From: a bacterium
GTDB taxonomy: Bacteria; Auribacterota; Auribacteria; Auribacterales; Auribacteraceae
Length of the DNA: 64,000 nt
NCBI GenBank assembly: GCA_018435605.1
Contig: JAHDNF010000025.1
Coordinates: forward strand, 1 to 64,000
Direction of reading: 5' to 3'
In this document: positions 8,969-19,268 of the stretch, one piece after another
How positions within the stretch are numbered: position 1 is the first letter of the stretch
How the letters are laid out: every line of letters begins with the position of its first letter
Notes under the pieces: model-generated
Database searches by the model: none
What the model was told of the DNA's origin: nothing
The model's input: only the letters and a program-made list of their open reading frames with translations
Made by a program: the position numbers and the translations under genes

Positions 8969-11179
8969 ATGGCTAATGACAATTGGAAAAAAATGACAAT
9001 TGGGAAAAAAATCGGAATAGGGTTCGGCGCTGTTTTAGTATTGTTGGTGATGATGACGGTAGTTGCGTACAACGCGCTCAATAGTGCCTCGCAAGGTCTT
9101 GAGCGATACCGGCGTATAGCCCGCAACACCAACATCTGCGCTGAGATTGACATCGAGCTGTTGTCTGCTCGAATGAATGTAAAAGATTTCATCGTTAGCG
9201 GTGATGACAAATATATTAAAGCGGTTGAGGAATACCTTAAGATTACCAACGAAAGCATAGCTGTCGCGCAGGAACGTATACAAAACAAAGAGCGCGCCGC
9301 TATGGTAGCGGAGATCGCGCAGAATTTGAAAGAATATTCTTCCGCCTTTAATGAAATAGTCAAGCTCCAGCACCAGAATGCCGAACTTTCAAGTAAACTT
9401 CGGGAAGTGGGGCCTGCTCTGGAAAGAAACCTCACCGCCATAATGGAAACATCTCACAAAGAAAACGATACCGCAGGAATTTACAATGCGGGAGAAGCGT
9501 TGCGTGATTCTCTTTTAATACGTGTTTACGCAGTGTATTTCCTGAACGATTACCGTATGTCTCACGTAGACCGCATACTGGAAGAATCGAAAAAGATGGA
9601 TTCCTACCTTCAGGCGTTGGAAAAAGAATTGAAAAACCCTGAAAGCCGTAATCTTCTCGCTTCTGCCGTAAAAAACAAAAACGAGTACCTTTCTACTTTC
9701 GAATCCGTAAAAAATGTTATTTTAAGCAGAAACGATATTCAGCACAACCGCCTAGACCATATCGGACCGCATATAGCTAAGCTGGCAAGCGCTATTCAAC
9801 ACCAGTATCAAAACGAACAGAACGAATTAGGGCCGCAATTGCAGGCAAACAACCAGCGTGCTACAACGAGCCTTATTATTATAGGGTTGATCGCCATAGT
9901 AATAGGCTTATTTACATCGTTTTTCGTTACACGTTTGATAGTCGGCGCGGTAAACGCTGTGGTTTCCGTAGTCAACGTTGTTGCTACCGGCGACCTTCGT
10001 CCGCGCGTATCTATCAAATCCAACGACGAACTCGGACAACTGGGAAAAACCTTCAACGGCCTGCTTGATACATGGAAAGATATTATAGGCAATATAATTA
10101 AATCGGCTCAGCAGGTTGCCTGCGCGTCGGAACAGATGAGCGGGACTGCCCGTGAAATATCCAGCGGTTCAAATGAGCTGGCTTCATCGGCTACAGAAGC
10201 CTCAAGCGCAATCGAGCAGATGAGTAAGGGCGTTCAGGATGTCCTGCAGGCAGTGGAAGAACAAAGCGCGTCGGTTACGCAAACAACTTCAGCCGTAGAA
10301 GAAATGTCGCGCAATGTTGACGAGGTTTTCAAAAACGTCGAATCGCAGACAGCATCCGTCAACGAATCGACCGCGTCGGTAGAAGAGCTTCTGGCAAGTA
10401 TCAAGACAGTCGCGGAAAACTCGACAAAAGTCAGCCAGCTTTCACGCGGTGTCAACAGTAAATCCGAAGAAGCGACCAGTTCAGCTCAGGAAACGGTTAT
10501 CGGCATGAAAGAGATAGCTGAAAGTTCGCAGAAAATAAACAATATAATAGGCGTGATAACAGGTATAGCGTCACAGACTAACCTGTTGGCGTTGAACGCC
10601 GCAATAGAAGCCGCCAGAGCCGGCGACGCAGGCAAAGGATTTGCGGTAGTGGCCGACGAGGTGCGAAACCTTGCCGAGCAGTCCGCTCAGGCCGCCAAAG
10701 AAATCACTGAACTGATCAAAGACGCTAACAGCAAAGCGGAAAAAGGCGTTTCTCTGGTTGAGGATGTGGACAGAGTTATAAAAGAAATCGCTTCTGCCAG
10801 CAACGAAGTGGTTGTTTTGGCGGACGACGTCAGCAACGCCACAGTCGAACAGGAAAAAGGCGCGGGCGAAATAGCTAAAGCGATGGAAAATTTGAATCAG
10901 GTTACCCAGAGCGTATACAACGCTATGGACGAACAGAACAAAGGAGCGCAGGAAATCGCCACAGCTATGCAGAAACTTGCGTCCATCGCTCATGAAGTCA
11001 GTTCCGCTATGACCGAACAGGCGACAGCTACCGAACAGATCAACAAAACTGTAGAGTCGGTCAGCGCGGTCGCGCAACAAAATGAAGCGAGCGCCAAAGA
11101 AAGCGTCAACGCCGCAGAAAATATGGCGCAGGAAGCGCAACATCTCGACCAACTGGTAGCGGGATTCAAAATTCAATAA
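8969..11179 (+). CDS. Methyl-accepting chemotaxis protein with HBM-like sensor
   Basis: A 736-residue chemoreceptor with AGGAGGG before its ATG. A first membrane helix (about 15-38) is followed by a long, all-helical periplasmic region of about 250 residues, then a second helix (about 293-315), a HAMP domain and a cytoplasmic signalling coiled coil with [20 protein letters not shown] at the tip. A helical sensor of this length suits the bimodular HBM type, which binds organic acids in Pseudomonas McpS, rather than a short four-helix bundle. Many Glu/Gln pairs along the coil are plausible methylation sites. It differs in sensor from the receptor at 2322, so the cell senses different signals. 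Confidence 0.93.
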   Translation: MANDNWKKMTIGKKIGIGFGAVLVLLVMMTVVAYNALNSASQGLERYRRIARNTNICAEIDIELLSARMNVKDFIVSGDDKYIKAVEEYLKITNESIAVAQERIQNKERAAMVAEIAQNLKEYSSAFNEIVKLQHQNAELSSKLREVGPALERNLTAIMETSHKENDTAGIYNAGEALRDSLLIRVYAVYFLNDYRMSHVDRILEESKKMDSYLQALEKELKNPESRNLLASAVKNKNEYLSTFESVKNVILSRNDIQHNRLDHIGPHIAKLASAIQHQYQNEQNELGPQLQANNQRATTSLIIIGLIAIVIGLFTSFFVTRLIVGAVNAVVSVVNVVATGDLRPRVSIKSNDELGQLGKTFNGLLDTWKDIIGNIIKSAQQVACASEQMSGTAREISSGSNELASSATEASSAIEQMSKGVQDVLQAVEEQSASVTQTTSAVEEMSRNVDEVFKNVESQTASVNESTASVEELLASIKTVAENSTKVSQLSRGVNSKSEEATSSAQETVIGMKEIAESSQKINNIIGVITGIASQTNLLALNAAIEAARAGDAGKGFAVVADEVRNLAEQSAQAAKEITELIKDANSKAEKGVSLVEDVDRVIKEIASASNEVVVLADDVSNATVEQEKGAGEIAKAMENLNQVTQSVYNAMDEQNKGAQEIATAMQKLASIAHEVSSAMTEQATATEQINKTVESVSAVAQQNEASAKESVNAAENMAQEAQHLDQLVAGFKIQ

Positions 11180-11208
11180 TAATTTAGGGTTCCCCCCCTA
11201 ATACATGC

Positions 11209-11241
11209 AAACCCCGCGGGCTTTTACGGTTCGCGGGGTTT
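11209..11241 (+). terminator. Terminator after the HBM-type chemoreceptor
   Basis: AAACCCCGCG (11209-11218) pairs with CGCGGGGTTT (11232-11241) around a 13-base loop. The stem is GC-rich and lies 30 bases after the stop. The T-tract is short, so efficiency is uncertain. Confidence 0.7.
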
Positions 11242-11435
11242 GCTTACTTAAAAAACAAAGCACACAGCGATTCTGCAGTTTTTGCCGTTATCCTTCCATA
11301 AAATGATAATATAAAATTAATTTTATGTTTGTTTTTTGTTTCTGTTTTAGTTAGAATATATCTTTGCGGATATATGTGAAAATGCTTATGAAAATTGCCG
11401 AACGGTTTATAAAAAAGTATGGAGATTAATGTGTT

Positions 11436-12497
11436 ATGAAATGGTTTATTACCGGCGGGGCCGGCTTTATCGGTTCGAACACAGCAAAACACCTTTTGCT
11501 CAAAGGATGCGATGTAGTTATATTCGACAATATGTCCCGACGCGGTTCCCGTTCGAATATGGAGTGGCTTGAAGCGTTCGGAACTCCGCGGTTGATCGAA
11601 GGCGATGTCCGCAACAGGGAAGATATTCATCACGCGCTTTCCGTACATAACGATGCGGAAGTTGTACTGCATCTTGCGGCGCAGGTGGCGGTAACAACTT
11701 CGGTAGTCAATCCCCGCGAGGATTTCGAAATAAATGCTCTCGGTACATTTAATCTGCTGGAAAGTATACGGCAGTTGAATATGAAGCCCGTTATTATAAA
11801 CGCTTCGACAAATAAAGTGTACGGGAGTCTGTCGGACATACCTGTTCGCGATATGAAATCGAGGTACTGTTTCGCGGATTCCGGTTTCGCGGTCAATGAA
11901 AAACGGGCGTTAGATTTCCATTCTCCCTACGGATGTTCCAAAGGATGCGCCGACCAGTACATGAACGACTACAGCCGGATATACGGTATGCGGATAGTAA
12001 ATTTCCGCCAATCCTGTATTTACGGTTACCGTCAGTTCGGCATAGAGGATCAGGGTTGGATAGCGTGGTTCATGATAGCGTCAATGCTTAATAAACAGGT
12101 TACCATTTACGGCAACGGCAAACAGGTTCGCGACGTATTGTTTGTTGACGATTTAGTCGATGCATACGAACGCGCCGTATTTCATCACGATAAAGCTGTA
12201 GGCCAGACGTACAACATCGGAGGCGGCATTGGCAACACGCTGTCACTGATCGAGTTTACCGAAAAATTGGAGTCCATGCTGGGCAGGAAATTGCCCATGC
12301 TCAAAAGCAAAACCCGCCCCGGCGACCAGCCGATATATATAAGCGATATCACCAAACTGCACGACGACCTTAACTGGAAACCGAAAGTATCGGTTGACGA
12401 AGGACTATTGTTAATGTACGAATGGGTCAAATCGAATGTGCATCTATTTAAAGACCAACCGTCCGAACATCATCGGACATCGGTTATATCAAGATAA
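11436..12497 (+). CDS. NAD-dependent sugar-nucleotide epimerase (extended SDR, CDP-paratose 2-epimerase-like)
   Basis: A 353-residue extended short-chain dehydrogenase. TGGAGFIGS (6-14) is the NAD-binding loop. DNMSRRGSRSN (31-41) follows the second strand as in CDP-paratose/tyvelose 2-epimerases, where RRG is characteristic. The active site has Ser124/Thr125 in ASTNKVYG and the Tyr165-x3-Lys169 pair in PYGCSKG. It probably interconverts a nucleotide-activated sugar for surface polysaccharide. The exact nucleotide and sugar are inferred from family resemblance only. GGAG lies upstream of the ATG. It stands alone between two chemosensory or metabolic genes. Confidence 0.85.
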   Translation: MKWFITGGAGFIGSNTAKHLLLKGCDVVIFDNMSRRGSRSNMEWLEAFGTPRLIEGDVRNREDIHHALSVHNDAEVVLHLAAQVAVTTSVVNPREDFEINALGTFNLLESIRQLNMKPVIINASTNKVYGSLSDIPVRDMKSRYCFADSGFAVNEKRALDFHSPYGCSKGCADQYMNDYSRIYGMRIVNFRQSCIYGYRQFGIEDQGWIAWFMIASMLNKQVTIYGNGKQVRDVLFVDDLVDAYERAVFHHDKAVGQTYNIGGGIGNTLSLIEFTEKLESMLGRKLPMLKSKTRPGDQPIYISDITKLHDDLNWKPKVSVDEGLLLMYEWVKSNVHLFKDQPSEHHRTSVISR

Positions 12498-12711
12498 CCG
12501 CAGGTCGATATTTTTTGTAGCGCCAAAAAATTTTTCGCTTGACATAATTCCATATCTATAGTAACCTATGTGCCTCAGTTCGATGAAGACGATTCTTGCT
12601 ACGTAACGACTTATATAAGAACATCGGAAAATAGGTCAGTGTAAGATAATGTAGTTTACACATAAACGATCTAGCCAAGCGGTTAATCAAACCATGGAAA
12701 GGAGATGTGCA

Positions 12712-13458
12712 ATGGATGTAAGAATCAAAAAAACGGCTGAAGAGATGAGTCTGGAAGCGGCATTAATATTTGCTGAGACCATTCGCAAAAAACCCAATTG
12801 CGTACTTGGACTCGCCACCGGCAGTACACCGTTAAAAATGTACTCCGAACTTATCAGAATGCATAAAAATGAAGGCCTCGATTTTTCCAGAGTGATCACC
12901 TTCAACCTCGACGAATACCTCGGCCTTCCTTCCGAACACAATCAAAGTTATCGTTATTTCATGAATGACGTGCTGTTCAACCACATCAATATCAAAAAAG
13001 AAAATACGTTCGTGCTAAACGGCACAGCAAAAGACCCGCAGTTATACTGCGACGCTTACGAAATGCTCATAAAAGCGTTAGGCGGTATTGAGATTCAACT
13101 TCTTGGAATCGGCGGAAACGGTCACATAGCCTTCAACGAACCGGGTTCTCCGCGCAATTCTCGCACACGTATTGTCGATCTGACAAAAGAAACTATAGCC
13201 GCTAATTCGGACGGACGTTTTTTTAAAGATCCTAAAGACGTACCGACTCAGGCGTTGTCAATGGGTGTCGGCGCAATCATGGACGCAAAACAAATAGTCC
13301 TGATCGCTGACAAAACAAGCAAAGCCGACGCTATTTATAAAACCGTAGAAGGTCCGGTAACCGAAGATGTCCCTGCATCGTTCCTGCAAGAACATCAGAA
13401 CTCAATAATCATTGTTGATGAAGCCGCCGCGTCTAAACTCGAAAAACAGTATGCGTAA
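12712..13458 (+). CDS. nagB: Glucosamine-6-phosphate deaminase
   Basis: A 248-residue enzyme that converts glucosamine-6-phosphate to fructose-6-phosphate and ammonia. It links amino-sugar breakdown to glycolysis in the cytoplasm. Key motifs are LATGSTPL (phosphate binding), FNLDEYLGL with the catalytic Asp, and GIGGNGHIAFNEPGS with the catalytic Asp/His/Glu region. The ATG at 12712 follows AAAGGAG at proper spacing; the ATG at 12694 would place the ribosome site inside the gene. It is slightly shorter than E. coli NagB (266), lacking the C-terminal extension, like Gram-positive forms. A strong terminator follows, separating it from the DUF4954 gene. Confidence 0.95.
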   Translation: MDVRIKKTAEEMSLEAALIFAETIRKKPNCVLGLATGSTPLKMYSELIRMHKNEGLDFSRVITFNLDEYLGLPSEHNQSYRYFMNDVLFNHINIKKENTFVLNGTAKDPQLYCDAYEMLIKALGGIEIQLLGIGGNGHIAFNEPGSPRNSRTRIVDLTKETIAANSDGRFFKDPKDVPTQALSMGVGAIMDAKQIVLIADKTSKADAIYKTVEGPVTEDVPASFLQEHQNSIIIVDEAAASKLEKQYA

Positions 13459-13504
13459 TATCGCTTTATCTGATTTTCGCAAGATTAGTATGGTCTGTTA
13501 GTTC

Positions 13505-13544
13505 AAATGTCCTTCGGGTACGTGTATCCGAAGGACATTTTTTT
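13505..13544 (+). terminator. Rho-independent terminator after nagB
   Basis: AAATGTCCTTCGG (13505-13517) pairs perfectly with CCGAAGGACATTT (13528-13540), and a run of T ends at 13544. Textbook form, 46 bases after the nagB stop. Confidence 0.93.
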
Positions 13545-13579
13545 AACTGCTGATTTACTGCAATTTCACGGAGGATACT

Positions 13580-15478
13580 ATGGTTGAATGTATAACTCAA
13601 TGCAATATTATCGGGATGGTTGAACAGGCTCTGGCCGAATCGACTATCATAAAAGCGGTCAAAAGCAACGCAACGCCTGTTAAAGGAAGAAAACTCACCG
13701 ACGCGGAAATAGATCAACTCAAGAAAAACGGCAACTATTCGAGCGACTGGGGCAAAATTACCGTTGCCGACGATTTTATCACGGACAATATATGGGGTTC
13801 TTACCTGCACGGCACACTCTATATCGGTAGACAAAGCGGATACTTAAAACCCGGCGACGATTCGGTATGGTACGGCATAGCCAACGCCAATCTGTTCAAC
13901 TGCGAAATCATGAATGATGTTACTATTATCGAAGCCAAAGAAGTTTCAGGATACCGCATACATAGCGGCGTGGTAATTCACAATGTGGGCACGCTGGCTA
14001 TGGACGGCAAATCGAGTTTCGGTATCGGAGTCGAACTGCCGATAGCTATAGAAACCGGCGGGCGCGAAGTGCTGACATATCCTGAAATTACAGTGGATAT
14101 AGCGGCGAAAATAGCCACGTCTCGTTCCGATAAAGAATTGATCGCAAAATACAACAGCCTTGTAGAAAAGTATGTCGAGCTGGCAACGTCTACCCGCGGC
14201 ATGGTTGAGAAAAACGCTGTAATTAAAAATTGCCCGAAAATAATAAATACCTACATCGGCGAATCAGCGCGTCTCGATAACGCTCTGGCTGTCAAGAATA
14301 CGACCATCTACAGCCTGCCCGGCGAATCGACGGAAATTCTCGACGGCGCGTACGTCAACAAATCGATTGTCCAGTGGGGCGCCGAGGTAACCACTATGGC
14401 GATAGTCGACAAATCGGTTTTGACCGAATATTCACACGTTGAACGACACGGTAAAGCAACCGAATCTATAATCGGTCCTAACACTGGTGTAGTCGAAGGC
14501 GAGGTTACAGCGTCTCTGGTAGGCCCGTTTGTCGGGTTCCATCATCAGTCGTTGTTGATAGCCGTTTATTGGCCGGATGGAAAAGGTAATTTGGGATACG
14601 GCGCTAACGTAGGATCCAACCACACATCTAAAGCGCCCGATCAGGAACTCTGGTCAGGCGAAGGGTTGTTCTACGGCTTGGGCGTGGACATAAAATTCCC
14701 GTCCGATTACAGCCGCGCTCCTTATACAATAATCGCTTCAGGCGTAAGCGCTCTACCGCAATCAATGCAGTTCCCGTTCTCTTTGATGAATATCCCGTCA
14801 GATAGTATGCCGGGCATATCGCCGGCATACAACGAACTTATGCCGGGATGGGTGTTGTCCGACAACATCTATGTCATCAAACGTAACGAAGGCAAATACA
14901 TGAAACGCAATAAGGCAAAACGCTCCAAACTGGTTTTTGAGGTGTTCCGCCCTGAGATAATCGATCTGATGAAAGATGCCCGCAAACGCTTGCAGGTAAG
15001 TCAGATAAAAGAAGTCTACACCAGCAAGGAAATAAAAGGGCTCGGCAAAAGTTACATGAGCGAAAAAAGCCGTCAGAACGGTATCGATTCATACACGTTC
15101 TATATCAAATATTACGGCTTGACAGGCCTTTACCGCGCTGTTTGCAAAATGCTGGATGAAGGCAAAAAAGACAAGATCGCGTCGCTCATTCAGACAAAAA
15201 CAGACTGCCCCCGCTGGGAACACGAACGAGCGGTACTGCTTGAAGAACTGCCCGGCAAATCGGTCGCCGAGTGTATGAATCTTTTATCGGAAATGGAAGG
15301 AAAGATCGCTTTTTCAGTAGAGGATTCAAAGAGAAAAGACGACAAACGCGGCGCCCAAATCATACCCGATTACGCCTCAGCTCATAAACCGGCGGATCAG
15401 GATGGATTTGTCAAGGAAACATGGGTGAAAACAAAAGAACTTCAGGAAAAAATCAAACAGATCGTCAGCCAGTTGTAA
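13580..15478 (+). CDS. DUF4954 family protein (left-handed beta-helix type)
   Basis: A 632-residue protein recognised as DUF4954 by its N-terminal pattern (RKLTDAEIDQLKKNGNYSSDW...I.V.DDF) and by repeating hexapeptide-like turns (for example NCEIMNDVTIIEAKEV, KSIVQWGAEVTTMAIVDKSVL, SIIGPNTGVVEGEVTASLVGP). These predict a left-handed parallel beta-helix like those of acyl- or nucleotidyl-transferases. The segment GFHHQSLLIAVYWPDGKGN is strongly conserved in character. The C-terminal 200 residues are helical and charged. GGAGG lies upstream of the ATG. The biochemical role is not established. Its position after nagB suggests sugar metabolism, but a terminator sits between them. Confidence 0.85.
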   Translation: MVECITQCNIIGMVEQALAESTIIKAVKSNATPVKGRKLTDAEIDQLKKNGNYSSDWGKITVADDFITDNIWGSYLHGTLYIGRQSGYLKPGDDSVWYGIANANLFNCEIMNDVTIIEAKEVSGYRIHSGVVIHNVGTLAMDGKSSFGIGVELPIAIETGGREVLTYPEITVDIAAKIATSRSDKELIAKYNSLVEKYVELATSTRGMVEKNAVIKNCPKIINTYIGESARLDNALAVKNTTIYSLPGESTEILDGAYVNKSIVQWGAEVTTMAIVDKSVLTEYSHVERHGKATESIIGPNTGVVEGEVTASLVGPFVGFHHQSLLIAVYWPDGKGNLGYGANVGSNHTSKAPDQELWSGEGLFYGLGVDIKFPSDYSRAPYTIIASGVSALPQSMQFPFSLMNIPSDSMPGISPAYNELMPGWVLSDNIYVIKRNEGKYMKRNKAKRSKLVFEVFRPEIIDLMKDARKRLQVSQIKEVYTSKEIKGLGKSYMSEKSRQNGIDSYTFYIKYYGLTGLYRAVCKMLDEGKKDKIASLIQTKTDCPRWEHERAVLLEELPGKSVAECMNLLSEMEGKIAFSVEDSKRKDDKRGAQIIPDYASAHKPADQDGFVKETWVKTKELQEKIKQIVSQL

Positions 15479-15501
15479 GTTTAACGGATGACGCATTATA
15501 C

Positions 15502-15538
15502 GGGAAGCTGGCGGTAAAACGTCAGCTTCCCTGTTTTT
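15502..15538 (+). terminator. Terminator after the DUF4954 gene
   Basis: GGGAAGCTG (15502-15510) pairs with CAGCTTCCC (15523-15531), followed by TGTTTTT. It overlaps the start of the longer possible frame of the next gene, which is one reason to place that gene's start at 15561. Confidence 0.88.
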
Positions 15539-15560
15539 AGTGAGTTTTGAGGAATATTTT

Positions 15561-16250
15561 ATGTCGCAGGAAAAACAAAATTTCTTATCATCAGGCAGTA
15601 AACCGATAATCTACTGCGATTTTGACGGAACCATTACTTTAAAAGATACCTTAGTGCATATTCTGGATACTTTCGCTTCTCCCCATTGGCACGATATAGA
15701 ACTGCGGGTCAAAAGCGGCGAAATCGGATGCGCGACATCGCTTGTAGAGGAATTCGCAACATTCCATGGTTCTTGGGAAGAAGTGCGCCGTTCACTTCTT
15801 AATCATATCGATATCGATCCGGAGTTTCTGCCGTTTATGTCTTTTTGCCGCGACAACGATATTGAGTTTATTGTGCTCAGCGGCGGGTTCAGCTGTTTCA
15901 TAGATCTGATATTTACCAAAGAAGGGGTTGACGGCGTCCGGTATTTCTCAAACGAAATTTTTTTCAAAGACAACAAAGCGGAGCTTAACTATCCTTATTT
16001 CAATCATGAATGCGGAAGTTGCGGGCATTGTAAAACCAGCCATGTGAAATTGTCAAAAAAAGGAAAAAGTTTTCCGGTTATCTATATCGGAGACGGCACA
16101 ACCGACCGCTGTCCCGTCAAACAAGCCGATCTGGTATTCGCCAAAGACAGCTTGGCTCGCTATTGTAGCGCAAACGGAATCCCGTTTATACCTTGGGAAA
16201 ATTTTGCGGATATTAAACGCTATCTTGCCCGTCATTTTGCCGCAAGCTGA
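15561..16250 (+). CDS. HAD-family phosphatase, MtnX/phosphoserine phosphatase-like
   Basis: A 229-residue HAD phosphatase. Motif I is DFDGT with nucleophile Asp20 and acid/base Asp22. Motif II is IVLSGGFSCF and motif III/IV is GDGTTDRCPVKQAD. The helical cap lies after motif I, as in the C1 class. A Cys cluster (ECGSCGHCK) before the last third matches the feature seen in MtnX (2-hydroxy-3-keto-5-methylthiopentenyl-1-phosphate phosphatase) relatives. The substrate could be a methionine-salvage intermediate or another small phosphoester; no other salvage gene is nearby. The start at 15561 follows GAGGAA and avoids the upstream terminator stem. Confidence 0.85.
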   Translation: MSQEKQNFLSSGSKPIIYCDFDGTITLKDTLVHILDTFASPHWHDIELRVKSGEIGCATSLVEEFATFHGSWEEVRRSLLNHIDIDPEFLPFMSFCRDNDIEFIVLSGGFSCFIDLIFTKEGVDGVRYFSNEIFFKDNKAELNYPYFNHECGSCGHCKTSHVKLSKKGKSFPVIYIGDGTTDRCPVKQADLVFAKDSLARYCSANGIPFIPWENFADIKRYLARHFAAS

Positions 16251-16275
16251 CATTCATTAAGAAATTCCGTATATA

Positions 16276-18003
16276 TTATCCTAATTGTGCGCCGTTGATG
16301 ACGGAATGCAGTATTGAGCTGAGATCGGAAATATTGAACGGTTTGCCGATAGCGGCGCAAAAACCGTATCTGGTGAACTCCGAGAGTATGGGATCGTTGG
16401 AGTAACCGCTGGCGACAACGGCTTTCACATCAGGGTCGATTCGGGATATTTGCTCAATGGTTTCTTTACCGCCCATGCCTCCCGGTATTATCAAATCCAT
16501 GATAACCATATCAAAAGGGTTGTTTTCTTCGACAGCGTAGCGATACATTTCGATCGCTTCAGATCCGTCCGACGCGAACGACGGCTGGTAACCGAGCCGT
16601 GTTAAAAACTGTCCGAACACGTTTTTAACCGCATCGTCGTCATCCATAATCAAAATTCTGCCTTTACCGCCGATGAGATCGGATTTGGCAGGCTGTTCGG
16701 CTTCAATATTCGATTCCGATGCGGGCAGGTAAATATAAAAGCAGGTTCCTTTACCGGGTTCAGACTCCACTTTAATATCGCCTTCATGTTTTTTTATTAT
16801 TGAGTAGCTTGTCGCCAGCCCAAGGCCGTTGCCTTGTTCTTTTGTGGTGAAATACGGGTCGAAAATTTTGTTTAGATTTTCCGGAGGTATTCCCACTCCA
16901 TGATCCCTAATGGTAATGACAATATATTTTCCCGCGGGCAGGCGCGGTTTGTTTACCGGTTTAAGGTTTATGTTTGAGCATGAAACCTCAATTATACCGC
17001 TGTCCGGCATTGCCTGATTGGCGTTGATTATCATATTATGGACAACCTGACTGATCTGCCCTTTATCCACATTGACCGGATACAGGTTGTCGTCGATGTG
17101 AAACTCGCATTTGACTTTTGCCCCTTTGAGGCAGAAGTTGGCTGAATCCTCGATAATACTTTTAATTGAAGTTGTCCGTTTCAGCGGCGCGCCTCCTTTA
17201 GAAAATGTAAGCAACTGCTGGCTTAGTTCACGCGCCCGTACAGATGCGTTTTCGGCGTTTTTTAACAAGGCTAGCAAATCATGTTCTGAGTCGTTTATAT
17301 CAAGTCTGGCTAAAGAAATGTTGCCCATTATGGCTGTCAGTAGATTATTGAAATCGTGGGCGATGCCGCCGGCAAGAATCCCTATGGACTCTAGTTTTCG
17401 TGTTTTTATAAGTTCTTCCTGTATTTGCCTGCGTTCGGTAACATCGTGAATGATGGAAAAAAGCAATATTTTTCCATTGATGGTTATGGGAGTGGAATGC
17501 ACCTCCACTTCGCGGATTTCGCCTGTTGACAGTTTGTGTTCTACCACAAAACAGTTTTCTTTGAATGCCGCAACATCGTTTATGAGATGCCGGAGGGTTT
17601 CTTTTTTCATTATATTGATGTCGTAAATGCTCATATTAAGCAGTTGCTGGTGATCGTATCCGTAAAACTTTTGAGCGGATTTATTGGCGTCGACGATTAC
17701 ACCGTTTTGCGTGTCGATCAAGAGCATTATGGAACTGTGCTCGTCAAACATATCGCGAAGTTGCTGTTCGCTTTCGCGCAGTTTTTGTTCCGTGATGGTA
17801 TGTTGTTCTATTTCGCGTTGCAGTTTACGGTTGACCTCGTTGAATTCTTGTGAACTCATATCGAAAGACCGTTCCATAAGCTGGCGGTCGCTGTCGAAAG
17901 CGTCGTATGCGTCGCTTATAGCCTCAAACAGAGATTCATAGCCGTTCGGAGGAATTTCCGAACCTAAAAATTTTTTAAGTTGCCGTTTAAGAAGTTTATT
18001 CAT
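16276..18003 (-). CDS. Hybrid sensor histidine kinase (PAS - HisKA - HATPase - REC)
   Basis: A 575-residue cytoplasmic kinase without membrane segments. An N-terminal charged helical region (1-80) with DAYDAFDSDRQLMERSF is typical of kinases paired with FIST proteins. A PAS domain follows (about 83-195), then the phosphoacceptor His216 in AGGIAHDFNNLL, an HATPase with NxxNA, DHGVGIPPE and GNGLGLATS boxes, and a C-terminal receiver (about 455-575) with MDDDD and the phosphorylatable Asp in VIMDLIIPGG. Its start lies nine bases after the FIST gene stop, so the two are co-transcribed. The FIST protein is the likely ligand sensor. The downstream output is not in the gene itself. Confidence 0.92.
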   Translation of the reverse strand: MNKLLKRQLKKFLGSEIPPNGYESLFEAISDAYDAFDSDRQLMERSFDMSSQEFNEVNRKLQREIEQHTITEQKLRESEQQLRDMFDEHSSIMLLIDTQNGVIVDANKSAQKFYGYDHQQLLNMSIYDINIMKKETLRHLINDVAAFKENCFVVEHKLSTGEIREVEVHSTPITINGKILLFSIIHDVTERRQIQEELIKTRKLESIGILAGGIAHDFNNLLTAIMGNISLARLDINDSEHDLLALLKNAENASVRARELSQQLLTFSKGGAPLKRTTSIKSIIEDSANFCLKGAKVKCEFHIDDNLYPVNVDKGQISQVVHNMIINANQAMPDSGIIEVSCSNINLKPVNKPRLPAGKYIVITIRDHGVGIPPENLNKIFDPYFTTKEQGNGLGLATSYSIIKKHEGDIKVESEPGKGTCFYIYLPASESNIEAEQPAKSDLIGGKGRILIMDDDDAVKNVFGQFLTRLGYQPSFASDGSEAIEMYRYAVEENNPFDMVIMDLIIPGGMGGKETIEQISRIDPDVKAVVASGYSNDPILSEFTRYGFCAAIGKPFNISDLSSILHSVINGAQLG

Positions 18004-18011
18004 AAATCCGG

Positions 18012-19151
18012 CTATTTTTCCGAAAACGCGGTTATTGTCATAGTTTGATTATGAAATTCACATTGTTTTTGATGGACTACAGCCGGACAAATTTCTCCGT
18101 AGGAATAAAAACCTGTAACAGGAATTTTCTCTCCGAACTGTTCCCGAATGGCTTCGACTTCTTCCTCGATACGCTGTTTCATGACAAGTTTACGTCCCAC
18201 ACAGCTGATAAGAATAGCGAATTGCGGTATCATACCCATAGTCTGGCTACAAATGTTAGCCGCTCCGGAAGCGCCTTCGACTAGCTGTTCAAGACCTGCT
18301 TTCATGAGCCGAACATAGCTTCCCTGCGGGATATCGCCCGCGAATGTCAGGCTTCCGTCCGACTCGTTGATTCCCATAATGGTGCGCACAAGATGGCTTT
18401 TTCCGTTGTCGATACGTATTGATAAGGGAAAAAGCAGGCCTGTAGCAGGCAGGCCGCTTGCCATATCGCCAAGATACATTTTATATAAATCCAGAGCATT
18501 TTGTCCGTCGAGTTCATATAGAACATTGCCTTCCGAGCGGGTAACCACCCTGTCGATACCGAACGAACTCCATCCGCCCATAGACCCGTAACCTAGTTTT
18601 AATTTCGTGCCGTAAAAACCTACTACGATTATTCCTTTACTTCTGACGTTTGCGTCGAATATTACCACCGTATTTTTGAAATTGTCCCTGTCGCCGGCAA
18701 GGCCTCCGGTTACCGCTACATTACGCGGCAGGCGGTTGGCCAATCCTCTGGCCAGCGCGCTTCCGTTGACATTCAATCCGTTTGACAGAACGAAGACATG
18801 GGACAAGCCGTCCACAGGTAGCGCTTGCGCGAGCCGTTCACCCATTACCATGCTGTCGCTCATGGATTCGATATCCATACACACGGTTCGAATCGAGGTG
18901 TGCTCGAAGGAAACTGCGGTAACGACGACAGTCTGGTCGAGCACCGTTTCCTCTATGATTTCGCCTGCGGTCGAGCATCCGACAATCTGCGAGTCAGGAT
19001 AAGATTTCGATATATCGGAAAGTATATCCGTATTCTGCACAAGTTCGATATCGCCGAACACAAACACAATTTGCGCCGGAGTATCAAGTTTGCCGTTTCC
19101 TACGGTATGCCATCCTTGCTGTTTATCCCATATTTTTTGTTCTATAAACAT
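18012..19151 (-). CDS. FIST domain sensory protein
   Basis: A 379-residue soluble protein with FIST_N and FIST_C domains. Recognisable parts are GCSTAGEI in the N-terminal domain, GGLAGDRDNFKNT at the centre, and the C-terminal GSMGGWSSFGIDRVVTRSEGNVLYELDGQ region. FIST domains bind small molecules, probably amino acids, and pass the signal to partner kinases or cyclases. The ATG at 19151 follows GAGGTG and is preferred to the one at 19163, which would overlap its own ribosome site. It sits between the REC-HD-GYP gene and the hybrid kinase on the same strand. Confidence 0.9.
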   Translation of the reverse strand: MFIEQKIWDKQQGWHTVGNGKLDTPAQIVFVFGDIELVQNTDILSDISKSYPDSQIVGCSTAGEIIEETVLDQTVVVTAVSFEHTSIRTVCMDIESMSDSMVMGERLAQALPVDGLSHVFVLSNGLNVNGSALARGLANRLPRNVAVTGGLAGDRDNFKNTVVIFDANVRSKGIIVVGFYGTKLKLGYGSMGGWSSFGIDRVVTRSEGNVLYELDGQNALDLYKMYLGDMASGLPATGLLFPLSIRIDNGKSHLVRTIMGINESDGSLTFAGDIPQGSYVRLMKAGLEQLVEGASGAANICSQTMGMIPQFAILISCVGRKLVMKQRIEEEVEAIREQFGEKIPVTGFYSYGEICPAVVHQKQCEFHNQTMTITAFSEK

Positions 19152-19268
19152 ACAGCACCTCATTTTTTTTGGATTTTTTGCGAGGAAACGTAATGCTCCT
19201 ATTATTTATCGGCATCAAAAGAATATCTTTTAATTGTATCGAAAAGAAAATCGTTTTCTCAGCGGAAT

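Noticed and set aside
12539-12562. TTGACA...TATAGT promoter upstream of nagB
   Set aside because: The spacer is only 12 bases, too short for sigma-70.
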